Part shown: positions 21,171-31,900 of the stretch, in pieces
Layout of the letters: each line of letters opens with the position of its first letter
Position numbering within the stretch: the first letter of the stretch is position 1
NCBI GenBank assembly: GCA_036346255.1
Contig: CM070618.1
Location: 80,362,428-80,426,427, forward strand
DNA: 64,000 nucleotides
Direction of reading: 5' to 3'
From: Ampelocalamus luodianensis
Lineage: Eukaryota > Streptophyta > Magnoliopsida > Poales > Poaceae
Notes under the pieces: model-generated
Told to the model about the DNA's origin: nothing
Databases searched by the model: none
Seen by the model: only the letters and a program-made list of their open reading frames with translations
Made by a program: the position numbers and the translations under genes

Positions 21171-24100
21171 TGTAACATCCTATTTCAGTGCAAGATCTTC
21201 AAGGATCTTTTGCTCAACTCCAAAGTTTTCCCGTTTTGTGCAGGAATCCAAAAACCCACCTCCGGAAAGTCTACCCTAGCCCTTCCTCCTCTATCCCTAG
21301 CCCTGGCACCCCCTCACCGTCGCCATGCCCTGCTCCGCCGCCCTCGCCGGCCGTGCCAACGCCCGTGAGACTGTGCTCTCTCCCATCACCTCTCCTCTCT
21401 TCACGGGCTGCGCCGTCCGCGCCGCCGGCGCCGCGCCGCCGCATCCGCCAAGTCGCCGCCGCGTCAGGACGCCCGCGACCGTGCTCGCCCCGCCCAATCC
21501 TCTCTCCGCCTCGGTGCCACGCAACCCACGCCGCGCAACCTCGGCTCTTGCGCCGCGCCAACGCCAACGGCCACCTCTCCTCCCGGATCCAAAGCTCCCC
21601 CCCGGCTATAAGAAGAGCCGCTCTCCCCTCCCGCCGAATCCCTCACTCACCCCTTCCTTCCCGAGCAAGAAAGCCAAGCAAAGATTTGAAGGAGACTCAC
21701 CTTGGGTTCCGCGCCGCCGCCTCTCGAGGTCGCCGCCATCGCCGCCACCGCGCCTTCCCGAGCCCTTCTTCTTCCCGAACGCCGCCGCCTCCTCCGGCGC
21801 GGCTGCCGCGCGCCGAGCTCCTCTCTCTCCGGCGCTGCCGCCTTCATTGCCCCCTCCGTCTCCCCTTTCTCCCCCTCGCCCGAGTGAGGCCCGGGCCGGG
21901 AACGCCCCTTCTTTTTTTTCTGCTGCGCGCGGAGCCCACGGCCACACAGACACTTTTGGCCCGGTCGGGCCGAGCGAGACGCAGCGCGTGGGCCACCGTC
22001 TTTCTTTTCCTTTTTGTTGATTTTCCTTTTTATTTTCTGTTTTAATTCCAAAGTAAGACTTTAAAATCTCTTTTCTCCCTCATTTCAACTCCAAAAAGTG
22101 TGAAGTTTGTTTCTAAAAATTTCTAAAATCAAGCTCTTGCTGTTGGTACTAGTTTGGTTTATTTTGGAGTTCATTTGATGATTATTGTTGCTTATTTGTT
22201 TTGTTTGCTCGCTTGTTTCTTTTTCCGGTACGATCGTTCGCGTAGAGTTCGGAGAAGCCAGAGACCCCCACTTCGATCAAGCTCAAAAGTATCAAGATCA
22301 CCTAGCCCTAGACCCAAGCGAGTCAACACTTTGATCATATTGAACCTACATTTTATGCAAATTATGTTCTTTTAAATTATCAAATTGCATGCTTTAATTT
22401 CCTTATGCAAATGTATGTTAAATACCCTAAGGTAGTTAAATGCCAATTTGATGTTTAATTATTAATACACCATCCCTTGATAATTGAATTACCTTAAGCC
22501 ATTGTCACCCTAGTAATTATATGGTAACTATACTAGTTTTAGGCTATACTTAAGCGCCATGCTAGTCTTGCTTAAGTATCAGGGTATTATCTACCCTATT
22601 CATCATCTTTAAAAAAAAATGAACATGATTTTGGGCAGTCATTGGATGTGAAGTTTGTTTCTAAAAATTTCTAAAATCAAGCTCTTGCTGTTGGTACTAG
22701 TTTGGTTTATTTTGGAGTTCATTTAATGATTATTGTTGCTTATTTGTTTTGTTTGCTCGCTTGTTTCTTTTTCCGGTACGATCGTTCGCGTAGAGTTCGG
22801 AGAAGCCGGAGACCCCCACTTCGATCAAGCTCAAGAGTATCAAGATCACCTAGCCCTAGACCCAGGCGAGTCAACACTTTGATCATATTGAACCTACATT
22901 TTATGCAAATTATGTTCTTTTAAATTATCAAATTGCATGCTTTAATTTTCTTATGCAAATGTATGTTAAATACCCTAAGGTAGTTAAATGCCAATTTGAT
23001 GTTTAATTATTAATACACCATCCCTTGATAATTGAATTACCTTAAGCCATTGTCACCCTAGTAATTATATGGTAACTATACTAGTTTTAGGCTATACTTA
23101 AGCGTCATGCTAGTCTTGCTTAAGTATCGGGGTATTATCTACCCCATTCATCATCTTTTAAAAAAAATGAACATGATTTTGGGCAGTCATTGGATGTAAA
23201 TGACTGAGATGGATGTGTTGATGTATTTTTTTCTACCTCTCAAAAACCCTAAAAATTGCTTATCACATCTGGGCGGATGGTATGATAGATGGTATGTTGG
23301 TGGGTGCTAATGCAGCCCAAGGAATATTGGTTTGTGGATGGTACGTGGTATGAACCGCCCAGATGGTCCCTAAGGACTTAATCCTGTGATGACCTCCCAA
23401 TGTAAAACAGTACAACCACATGTCTATAATGGTGTCGACCTGGCTAAATAATTTGTTTGCGTTAGTATGAGTTGCACCAGACAGATGACCCGCTACGCCA
23501 TAAGCCTTTGTGGTTATGGGTTGGGGTGTACGACTTACGAGTCTATGTGAGCGTAAGCCGTGTGGCGCAAGAGGGGGTCTGGGTAAGGGTTGACGGGTCT
23601 ATGTGAGGTAACCCTTCTCAGGTGAAACCTTAGCGGGTGTAACAATTACTAGGGGATGCATTGTAAAGGCCTTGTGACGATCTCCCCTTGACTCACATGT
23701 CTACGGAAACATGTGTACATGTCAAGATGATTGTCTCTTGTGGGTAAAGTGTACAACCTCTGCAGAGTGTAATGAACTGTTCGAATAGCCGTGCCCACGG
23801 TCAAGGGCGGACATGGAAACTTACATGAGTTAGTTCTATTTATAAAACCTTTGTGGGTGGGATAAATTGTGATGGGTCACAGACTCGGTTTTGGTTTTTC
23901 CTGGGTGGAAGTACCCCAGTGATATTAATAGGTGGATGTAACCACCATAAAAAATAAGCATGAGGTGGAGGTAGCCTCTACCGTTATAAATATTGCACAA
24001 GTAATCTCTTTTAATAAAAATGCAATTTGATTAAAATGCTAAGTGATAGGACTTTCTAATAATGGTATTTAAAATATTACTTTGCGCAAATAAAAGAACC

Positions 24101-24660
24101 CGAGCCATTCTTGTTAAGCCTTGCATGTATATTATTGCATACTGTGTGTTGGCTCGCGAGCACGGAAGTTGTGCTCATCCTCGCTCTTTCCCCCAACCCT
24201 CAGAACCCGCAGATCATGGCGACTACGCCTACTACGAGGACCTGGACGCCGAGGAGCAAGGAAATGAAGAGGAGTAGTATAGTTCCTGTAGTCTAGGTCT
24301 CGCCTCAGTCTAGTTGGCTCCGTTGGTACTTGTGTACATCCTATATTATCCAAGTCCTTGGCTAATATCAGTCGTACACCTGGTACACCAGTCGCTTGCC
24401 TGTGGAGAGACTTGCTCTACCCTTTTGTTTCCGCTATCGTACTCGATGTTTTGTAATGAACTCGTTTGGCCTGGTCGGCCCTATTGTAAACTCGACCCGA
24501 CGTGGTCTATTTAAACTCATTTGCTTGTATTAATGAATGGTTTGGTCTACGCGATGTATGAAATGATTCAGCAATGTATCCTGTGAGCGCTATCTACTGA
24601 TCCAGGGAATAGCGCAACATTTTCACAGAGGATTCTGGATTACGAAATCCGGGTCCGACA
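21171..24660 (+). mobile_element. Solo LTR A, about 3.5 kb, large grass LTR family
   Basis: It starts TGTAACATCC and ends GGGTCCGACA, flanked by the perfect 5-bp duplication CAAAT (21166-21170 and 24661-24665). No second LTR or gag-pol sequence is present, so this is a solo LTR left by recombination, or a terminal-repeat-only derivative. Layout: GC-rich leader-like part (21250-22000) with open frames on both strands caused by composition, AT-rich middle, then a conserved block containing GTGGGTAAAGTGTACAACC (about 23740-23820), and a 3' end with GATTCTGGATTACGAAATCC. Solo LTR B shares this layout and much of the sequence. The LTR contains a 548-bp tandem duplication, which explains its larger size. 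Confidence 0.88.
22099..23194 (+). repeat. 548-bp tandem duplication inside solo LTR A
   Basis: Two head-to-tail copies (22099-22646 and 22647-23194) begin TGTGAAGTTTGTTTCTAA and end in GGGCAGTCATTGGA. Reading them side by side shows about nine single-base differences, roughly 98 percent identity. The sequence after copy 2 starts TGTAAATG, so the junctions share the microhomology TGT. The short frame starting MVYFGVHLMI appears in both copies but is LTR sequence, not a gene. Confidence 0.93.
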
Positions 24661-24665
24661 CAAAT

Positions 24666-25100
24666 CGCACCGAGATTTTTCCTATGGTAAAGATTGTGGA
24701 CCTGGTCCTAATTAATTACGTGATAAATTTCACAGACAAGAAGGGTTGTATCTTATGAGGAGAAATAGGAATAATATATTCTAAAATAGCCGTGGTATAG
24801 AATGTGCCTGATGTTGCAAGTATACTAATGATCAGTTCATACGCGTGGGAAAATGCTTCGTTTGAAAATTTTCTTTTCCTTAACTCGCAAGGCAGCTAGA
24901 CAAAATTAGGAGATCAACGATCCAGATCCATGGTCACCAAAGATCATATCATAATGTAGAAATCACGGTCACATCGCTGCATGTTCTTCAGTTCTAGAAG
25001 TCTCAAACGGGTAGTTAGCTTGACGTGTGCTAGCATATACAGTCAGAAGCCCAGAAAGCTTCTGACGGCCCTAAAACACATTTTCTGGTAGGCAGGCAAA
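24666..25100. other. Spacer without recognised features
   Basis: AT-rich sequence with no coding signal. It ends where LINE-like coding sequence becomes recognisable. Confidence 0.4.
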
Positions 25101-25324
25101 CCTCTATTCCAACCGACTGCAGTGCAATCGGTGCTCACCTCAATTTTGACCTACTACCTGATGGCCCTAAAAGCCCCGAAATGCATTCTTTATGGTTTGG
25201 ACCACATTAGGCGACGCTTCCTATGGGCCGGCACAGAATCTCAGGTAGGAAATGCAAGGTCAACTGGGACAATGTTTGCTGGTCAACCCAACTCGGAGGA
25301 CTCACTACTACAGAAAAGGTCTTC

Positions 25325-25575
25325 ACAGACGGTTAAAAAACGTCATCACAGACGGTTTCGTGAGCCGTCTGAGTCTATGGGTCAGTGATGATATGAGGTC
25401 ATCACAGACGGTTATTAACTCAGAACCGTATATGATAGTCTACTATCACAGACGGTTTGTAGATAAAATCGTCTGTGATACATGATGTATCATAGACGGT
25501 TTATAGATGAAACCGTCTGTGATATATGATGCATCACGGACGGTATGTAATAAAAAACCGTCTGTGATATTCTTT
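25325..25575. repeat. Left subterminal motif array of CACTA 2
   Basis: Eight or so copies of ATCACAGACGGTT and its inverse AACCGTCTGTGAT, arranged as short palindromes with 5-25 bp between arms. Confidence 0.85.
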
Positions 25576-25739
25576 TGTATTGCTAAATATATTTCTGTCG
25601 GCTGCTTATGTTACCGAAAAGATTCATTTCATCTGTACTCAATCCAAACCTTATATTCCTCGGTTCCGCACCGAAGTCTACAAACCTCCTATCGATATTT
25701 CTCCACTTGGTGGAATCAGCAGGGTATCTTAGCTTTTCA

Positions 25740-26671
25740 TCCTACTTACGCTCCTCTGAGTGCCAACGCAGCAGTTTTGCCTCCTTTGGGTTCACAAACA
25801 ACCGCTTCAAACAGGGAATTACAGGAAGATACCACGCCATCTTAGCAGGAGATCCTTTCTTCACCTCGATTCTCTCACCGTTATCTGATTGATTCTTATG
25901 CTTGTATCGAGATGCGTTGCACACCAAACATACATGCATATTTACGTACTCTTTACGGTAGAGGATACAGTCGTTTGAACATGTATGTATTTTTTTCTAC
26001 TTCTATTCCCAACGGACAAAGAACATTCTTGGCTTTGTAGGTGGTTTTGAGCAACTCATTTCCATTCGAAAGCATATCTGCTAAGAGACCTAACAGCGCC
26101 GTGAAACTCTTGTCGGACCAACCGTTGCTTGCCTTCAATTTCAGTAGTTCAAGCACGGATGACAACCTTGTGTATTCTGGCTTGCAGTCCGGGAACAAAG
26201 GTTTCTCCGAATCCTCCATCAAACCCTCGAATTTACCAAACTCTCTCTCACTATAGTTCACTTTTGCATCGCGAAACATCTAATCCAGATTGTCATCGTG
26301 CAGCCTATCCGAATCGGAACCACAATCGACATCATTCGGCGACATATCGTTGACTTCGTCGATGAAATCGTTATTACTACCTTCTTGTATAATCTATTCT
26401 TCACCGTGATTGGTCCAACGTGTATATCCCTTTTTGAAACCCCTTCGAATTAAGTGTTAAACATCTTCAGTTTCTCGCAGTCAATGCATGGACAATATAT
26501 ATATATTGCCCCCTTATTCAACATATTCCTTGCGGCAGCTCTTGTAAAAGCACACACACCATTAATGTACTTTTTACTCACACGGTTCTTAACATACATC
26601 CAGCTTCGGTCCATCACATGGTTAGTGTTGAAAACCCTGGAAATAAATAAAAGGGTGACCATGAGCTTCAC
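25740..26671 (-). pseudogene. tnp2 N-terminal remnant in CACTA 2
   Basis: Read from right to left: the transposase-associated domain (MDRSWMYVKNRVSKKYING, then CPCIDCEK) starts near 26614 and is followed by FGKFEGLMEDSEKPLFPDCK, LELLKLKASNGWSDKSFTAL and LCPLGIEVEK (25953-26279), then VCLVCNASRYKHKN (about 25890-25940). The sequence stops before the tnp2 catalytic core, DUF4218 and DUF4216. It is better preserved than the equivalent part of CACTA 1 but is truncated, so it cannot supply transposase. It may still give an N-terminal fragment that shares the DNA-contact region. Stops or frame changes separate the three pieces. Confidence 0.8.
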
Positions 26672-27164
26672 TAGCGATTTCGGCGTAAACGCCCGAAACT
26701 ACTCAAATTAAAGGATGCTTATGCTCCAGTAGCTCACCTCGATCACGGGAAAAGTGACAATGAAGTCGGCCATGGAAGGTCCAAGGAGGCAGGTCCATGG
26801 CGGCTGGTCGTCGGTGAATAAAGGCGACGACGGCAAGCTCCTTGGTGACATGTCTTCTCGGAGGAAATAAACTGAAACGAAGCACATGCACAGATTTAGG
26901 GGGACATATAGGTGGGGAAATTGACCTTGGTGGGGTCGAGCACTCATCGGGGAAGAGTTGGCGTCGATGGCGGCAGCGGTGACAGAGAGGTCCATGGGGA
27001 CAGCTCGGCGTGGGCGACAATAACTGAAATGGACTACACGATCGAGTGGGCTCAGTGAGGTGAGACGATATTAAAACCGAGCACGGAGAAGAAGACTGTT
27101 GACGAGTACACTGCAACGGATGGCAAATAAGCGAGCAAAACGGCGCACTGTCTGTGATGGGATA

Positions 27165-27480
27165 ATTATCACAGACGGTTTTCAACAAAAAAAACCATAT
27201 GTGACATGTAGTAATATCACAGATGGTTATTATTAAGAACCGTCTGTGAAGTATCGTAGATGATTTTCAACAAAAAACCGTCTGTGATATGTAGCAATAT
27301 CACAGACGGTTATTATTAAGAACTGTTTGTGTCACATACGGTTTTCATTATGAACCGTCTGTGATATTACTTGTTCACAGACGGTTTTTAGCGTAGCCAG
27401 TAACACAGACGATCTCTAAACCAAAACCGTCTGTGATGTCATGTAATACAGACGGTTTTGTCAACCGTCTGTGATGAGGC
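27165..27480. repeat. Right subterminal motif array of CACTA 2
   Basis: About ten copies of ATCACAGACGGTTTTC and AACCGTCTGTGAT in both orientations, matching the left array. These are more uniform than those of CACTA 1, which suggests younger or more strongly conserved ends. Confidence 0.85.
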
Positions 27481-27830
27481 GTCCATTATTAGCCTTTTTG
27501 TAGTAGTGACATGGCGTGCTCAACCTTCAGAAGTTCGCAACGGCCATCAGACTTCGCTGGCTCTCTCAAGAATAGAAGGCAAATCATAAGCCTTGGTGGG
27601 AATGGAGATCCCTTGCGACAACACTGACCACCGTCTCTTTGCAGCGGCCACAACAGTCATCCTAGGTGATAGAATCAAAGCTAATTTTTGGTCCTCATCG
27701 TGGCTTGATGGTGCACCTCCCAAAGATCTGACTCCGAATATCTTCCAATGTCCATAAAAAAGAACACAACAGTTAGTGTGGCCTTACAAGAGCAAAAACA
27801 AATAGAAAATCAAAGACAAAAAAAAATTCT

Positions 27831-28912
27831 ATACAACTAAAATACGGCAATATGATCAACCCGTTATGTTCTAAAGAAATAATCATAATAAATTCAGACC
27901 TAATTTATCAAATGAGAAGAAGTGTCAATCTTAAAACATATCGGACGGATGAAAATACAACTATTTTGATAAAAAAAACAGTCAAATACTGTTTAGCAAT
28001 ACCGCTATATATACGTAGGACTCGAATCTGAATTAATGTATCTTTCCAAGAAAAAATCTAAATTAATGTAGTCGATCCATCGATGACGTGCTGTACCACG
28101 TTTCTCCGTGCCTCGTCTGGCCAAATCTGCGAGCCTTTGAATTGGCAAGGAATGAAATTCTTCCGGCCAATCCACCCGTCCACCCCATCCGATTAATCTC
28201 GCTTAGAACACGTACGATAGTTTATCTCTTAGACCTTATTTGGTTGGATAAAAATCTGTGTTCATCCACATATATAGATCAGGATTTTAGTTTAAATTTC
28301 TGACTCATCCATATGGATTTCGGCTAAGAATGGATTTTTCAAACAAATCCTTAGGGTTATCTCTAAAAACTCTAACTCACCTACATACAATATTAGAAAC
28401 AATATCTCTAACGATCTATCTATAAAATTATTTATTTTCACCACAACTTTTCTCCTCACACTCACCATTTGCGATGGTTTACGTATCAAGTTTGTCTCTT
28501 ATATAAGAGACGATATATTTTCTTTCTTCATACCTTCTCTTCTCCTACTAAAATTTTGAGTGGCATAATAAGTAAAAAACTTTATTTTTTTTAACTTAAA
28601 TTTTGAGTAACATAACAGATAAAAACGATCAAGACGACCTCTATTAGAGATACCCTTGTTTGCCCATTCAACGCCCCACCAAGAACGAGAGGGGGAGGGG
28701 AACTGGGGAAGCATCAACAAAAGAGGCTTCCCCTCACCAAATCCGCAGGCCCCGCTGCTGAGTGCCGACTCCCAGGCCCGCGCGCCAATCCATAAAACAC
28801 CCTGCATCCTCTCGCGGCTAGCTAGCTCTCTCTGTCTGCGCGCGCGCACGCATCGATCGATGCAAGCAAACCACGTACGTGCAGAGCGAAAGACTAGCAA
28901 GCTGCGGGCGCC
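27831..28912. promoter_or_regulatory. Upstream region and 5' leader of the TBL gene
   Basis: The 1.1 kb before the TBL start codon is AT-rich to about 28640 and GC-rich afterwards. A CCAATCCATAAAACACC stretch at about 28785-28801 offers a CAAT-like word and a weak TATA-like word 110-130 bp before the ATG. Downstream is a CT-rich leader (AGCTCTCTCTGTCTGCGCG), common in plant 5' UTRs. The exact transcription start cannot be set. Confidence 0.35.
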
Positions 28913-31900
28913 ATGCACTTCGCCGGCCGCCGAAAGTCGTTGCTCGCGGGCGCGGGCGTGAGCGCCGGGGCCGGGGCGTTCGACCCGTTCGGCGCGAAGC
29001 ACGCCTTGTCGTCGCTGCGCAAGGGCGGGCGGCTGCCGGTGTACGTGGCGGGCGGCTTCTTCGTCATCTTCGTCATCATCATGTACGGCGAGGACATCCG
29101 GTCGCTCGCGCTTGAGCCGCTAGCTCGCGCGGGACCCTCATCGCCGGCGGCGGCAGTCTCGGCCGGCCACGTCGCCCGCGTTACCCCCCGGCGCGACATC
29201 TCGTCTTCGGGAACGGCCGCCGTGTTGCCGCGCGACGACGAGAAGCCGAAGCCGAAGCACGCTGTGACGGAGACGACGGCGCAGGAAGTCCGGAAGGTCA
29301 CCAGCAAGAACAATAAGCCGAAGAAAGCGAAGAAGCCCAGGAGGCAGCGGGCGGCGAAGAAGACGGTGGCGCCGGCCGTGCTGAGCGTGCCGGAGACGTG
29401 CGACCTGTCCAAGGGCGAGTGGGTGTTCGACAACGCCAGCTACCCGCTGTACCGGGAGGAGGAGTGCCAGTTCCTCACGTCGCAGGTGACGTGCATGAAG
29501 AACGGCCGCCGCGACGACACCTACCAGAAGTGGCGGTGGCAGCCCAACGACTGCTCCATGCCCAGGTACACACACATACATGTCTTAATTTGCAGTAGAA
29601 ACGTATTGTACGTTGCTTCTTTAGAAGGCTCAGGCGACAGGCATGGAATAGCTGGATGTGCATGCATAAACGGCATTTTTTCCCCTTAATTTTGAAGGTT
29701 TGACGCGAAGCTGTTCATGGAGAGGCTCCGGGGGAAGCGGTTCATGTTCGTGGGGGACTCGCTGAACCGGAACCAGTGGGAGTCGATGGTATGCCTGGTG
29801 CAGTCGGCGCTGTCGCCGGGGAAGAAGTACGTCACCTGGGAGGACCAGCGGGTCGTCTTCCACGCCGTGGTGCGTACGCCGCCGTCTCCCTCTCCCTTTA
29901 AGATTCATGCCGTGGAGGATAAACGTAGCTAGCTAACCGAGACCGGGTCCCACGGCTGCTACAACTATAAGCAGCAGCCGTTTCCAAATATGACGTCGTT
30001 GGTGGCGTCTAGCCGTCTAGGTGCACCAACTTCGCATTTCTCGGGGGTGTTTCTGATCAGGTCAACTGACCGGCCTTGTTTTGATTAACAGGAGTACAAC
30101 GCAACGGTTGAGTTCTACTGGGCGCCGTTCCTGGTGGAGTCGAACTCCGACGACCCCAAGATCCACAGCATCCAGCACCGGATCATCAAGGCCGAGGAGA
30201 TCGCGGCGCACGGCGACAACTGGCGCGGCGTCGACTACCTCGTCTTCAACACCTACATCTGGTGGATGAACACCCTCAACATGAAAGTCAAGTATGTACA
30301 ATACAATGCACATCTACTGACTGACTTACGCATGCCTTGCCGTGCCGTGCAACCAAAACGACGCGGGCGATAGGAAACCACACCATTTTGATTGACGTGG
30401 CGGATGTAAACAGCGACGACGCTGACATGCAAAGTTTTCGGTGATCTTTGATCAATTCGCAGGAGACCGGCCGGGCAGAACTGGGAGGAACACGACGAGG
30501 TCGTGAGGATTGAGGCTTACAGGAAGGTGCTGACCACCTGGGCGAGCTGGGTGGACGAGAACATCGACCCGGCGCGCACGTCCGTCTTCTTCATGAGCAT
30601 GTCCCCTCTTCACATCAGGTACCCTTACCTAGCTTCCCTTCCTTCATGTATTCTCGTGTTTTCTGTTCCATTCATTCCATCATATAGTTTCAAGTCTTCT
30701 TAGAACCAAAGGGAAAGTTTCAAGTTTTAAACAAAAGCATTCACTACACTTATTTTTTAAAGCATTCCCTCGATCGAGTAAGCTAGCACGTATGTACGTA
30801 CGTACGCACAATTGACCGATCATTTAGTAGTGCCAGTTTAGCTCCTAACGGTACGTGTGTACGTGCGAACGCCAAAACGCCAAAATCTCGAAACTTTTGC
30901 ACAACAAAAGGTACGCACCCGTGGTGATGGCGGTACCCTCAACGAAACGGCAATGCGTGGTGCGCATACGCTGTACACCGCGCCGGAGATCGATGCGCGC
31001 GTACATGGATTGGTGGTGCAGTGGGCGCAATCTGCACGGTCGGTTTCCAGGGGCGGGATGGGGGGCGCCCGGCGCGCGGGGTTGGATTGGATGGGTTGTC
31101 CAACCGAAGGGAATGGGCGCGTCACGCCGAGCCGAACGGTCGTCGTTATCTTCGGAGCTTGGAAATGTCAGACCTGGGGGCGCGGTCACGGGCACGGCTG
31201 CGTATTCTGCCGAGATGGCTGAGCCTACGTGGCCCTTTTTTTTTTTTTTGTGTGTGTGCAGTGCAATATTCTGTTTGGTTTTGCTAGTTTTAAGTTATCT
31301 AAAATTTTCTTAAGTTTAAGTCACTTATTGTGATCATTGGATTTGTGTATAGATTGATGTGTCGTATGATTGGATATTGATCCAATGGTCACAACAAGTG
31401 ACTTAAGCTTAAAAAAATTTCAGGCAACTTATGAATAGACCGTCTCTATTCTGTTTAGCTGTTAAGTCGTCAAAATAGATACAAACGTGCAACGGTGTGA
31501 TGAGACTAGTACATCGCCAGCATTTGGATGGAACACATGGATTCACGTCGCAATGGAAGCTTAAAAAAAATACTCCATTAGCGACCCCAGGGGTGACCGC
31601 AGTTGCACAGACCAGTGATACTAGTAGTATTGTTTTTATATATGCACAAATGACGAACACGAATTTTTATATGTAACTTGGAGTGGAATCTCTTCCTTCT
31701 CTCCGGTTCTCTGTGCACTTTATGCGGCCAAGAATGTGCGTCCACAGCACAAACGGACTTACCAGCACGCAAAAAGTCCAACGAAAAGAGGCTCCTATCG
31801 AGCGAGTACGTATTATTAATTGTATAACTCGTTGTCCATGTTGCACTCTGAAAAATTAATACTAGTAGTGATAGGACTGTAGGATTATGCATGGCGTATG

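Larger units (their letters stand above)
25303..27508. mobile_element. Short CACTA element (CACTA 2) inserted in the LINE
   Basis: The 2206-bp element begins CACTACTACAGAAAAGG and ends GCCTTTTTGTAGTAGTG. Subterminal copies of ATCACAGACGGTT lie inside both ends (25325-25580 and 27165-27480). The 3-bp flanks are ACT and ACA, so the target duplication has one mismatch. The interior holds only the N-terminal part of a tnp2 gene on the minus strand, so this is a deletion derivative related to CACTA 1: the two share long blocks, for example ACTCTTGTCGGACCAACC. Confidence 0.9.
25105..27830 (+). pseudogene. LINE (non-LTR) reverse transcriptase fragment, split by CACTA 2
   Basis: The left part (to 25302) reads MQSVLTSILTYYLMALKAP, then LDHIRRRFLWAGTE, KVNWDNVCW and STQLGGL. 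The right part (from 27509) reads GVLNLQKFATAIRLRW, then LFAAATTVILGDRIKANFWSS and SWLDGAPPKDL. Joined across the insertion, this is the connection region after the RT domain plus the zf-RVT region of plant LINE ORF2 proteins. Only the C-terminal third of ORF2 is present, and frame breaks occur (for example before STQLGG). It is a truncated, dead copy. The 3' side grades into A-rich sequence near 27760-27830. Confidence 0.8.

Noticed and set aside
21188..22051. Frames of 230-285 codons on the plus strand and 115-134 on the minus strand
   Set aside because: They lie in the GC-rich leader-like part of solo LTR A, overlap in all frames and encode Pro/Arg/Ser-rich low-complexity sequence.
28499..29581. 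Minus-strand frames opposite the start of the TBL gene
   Set aside because: Antisense shadows of GC-rich exon 1, which has strong family evidence on the plus strand.
30838..31313. Overlapping frames of 95-152 codons in TBL intron 4
   Set aside because: No family resemblance or splice logic; they depend on a locally GC-rich patch inside a well-supported intron.
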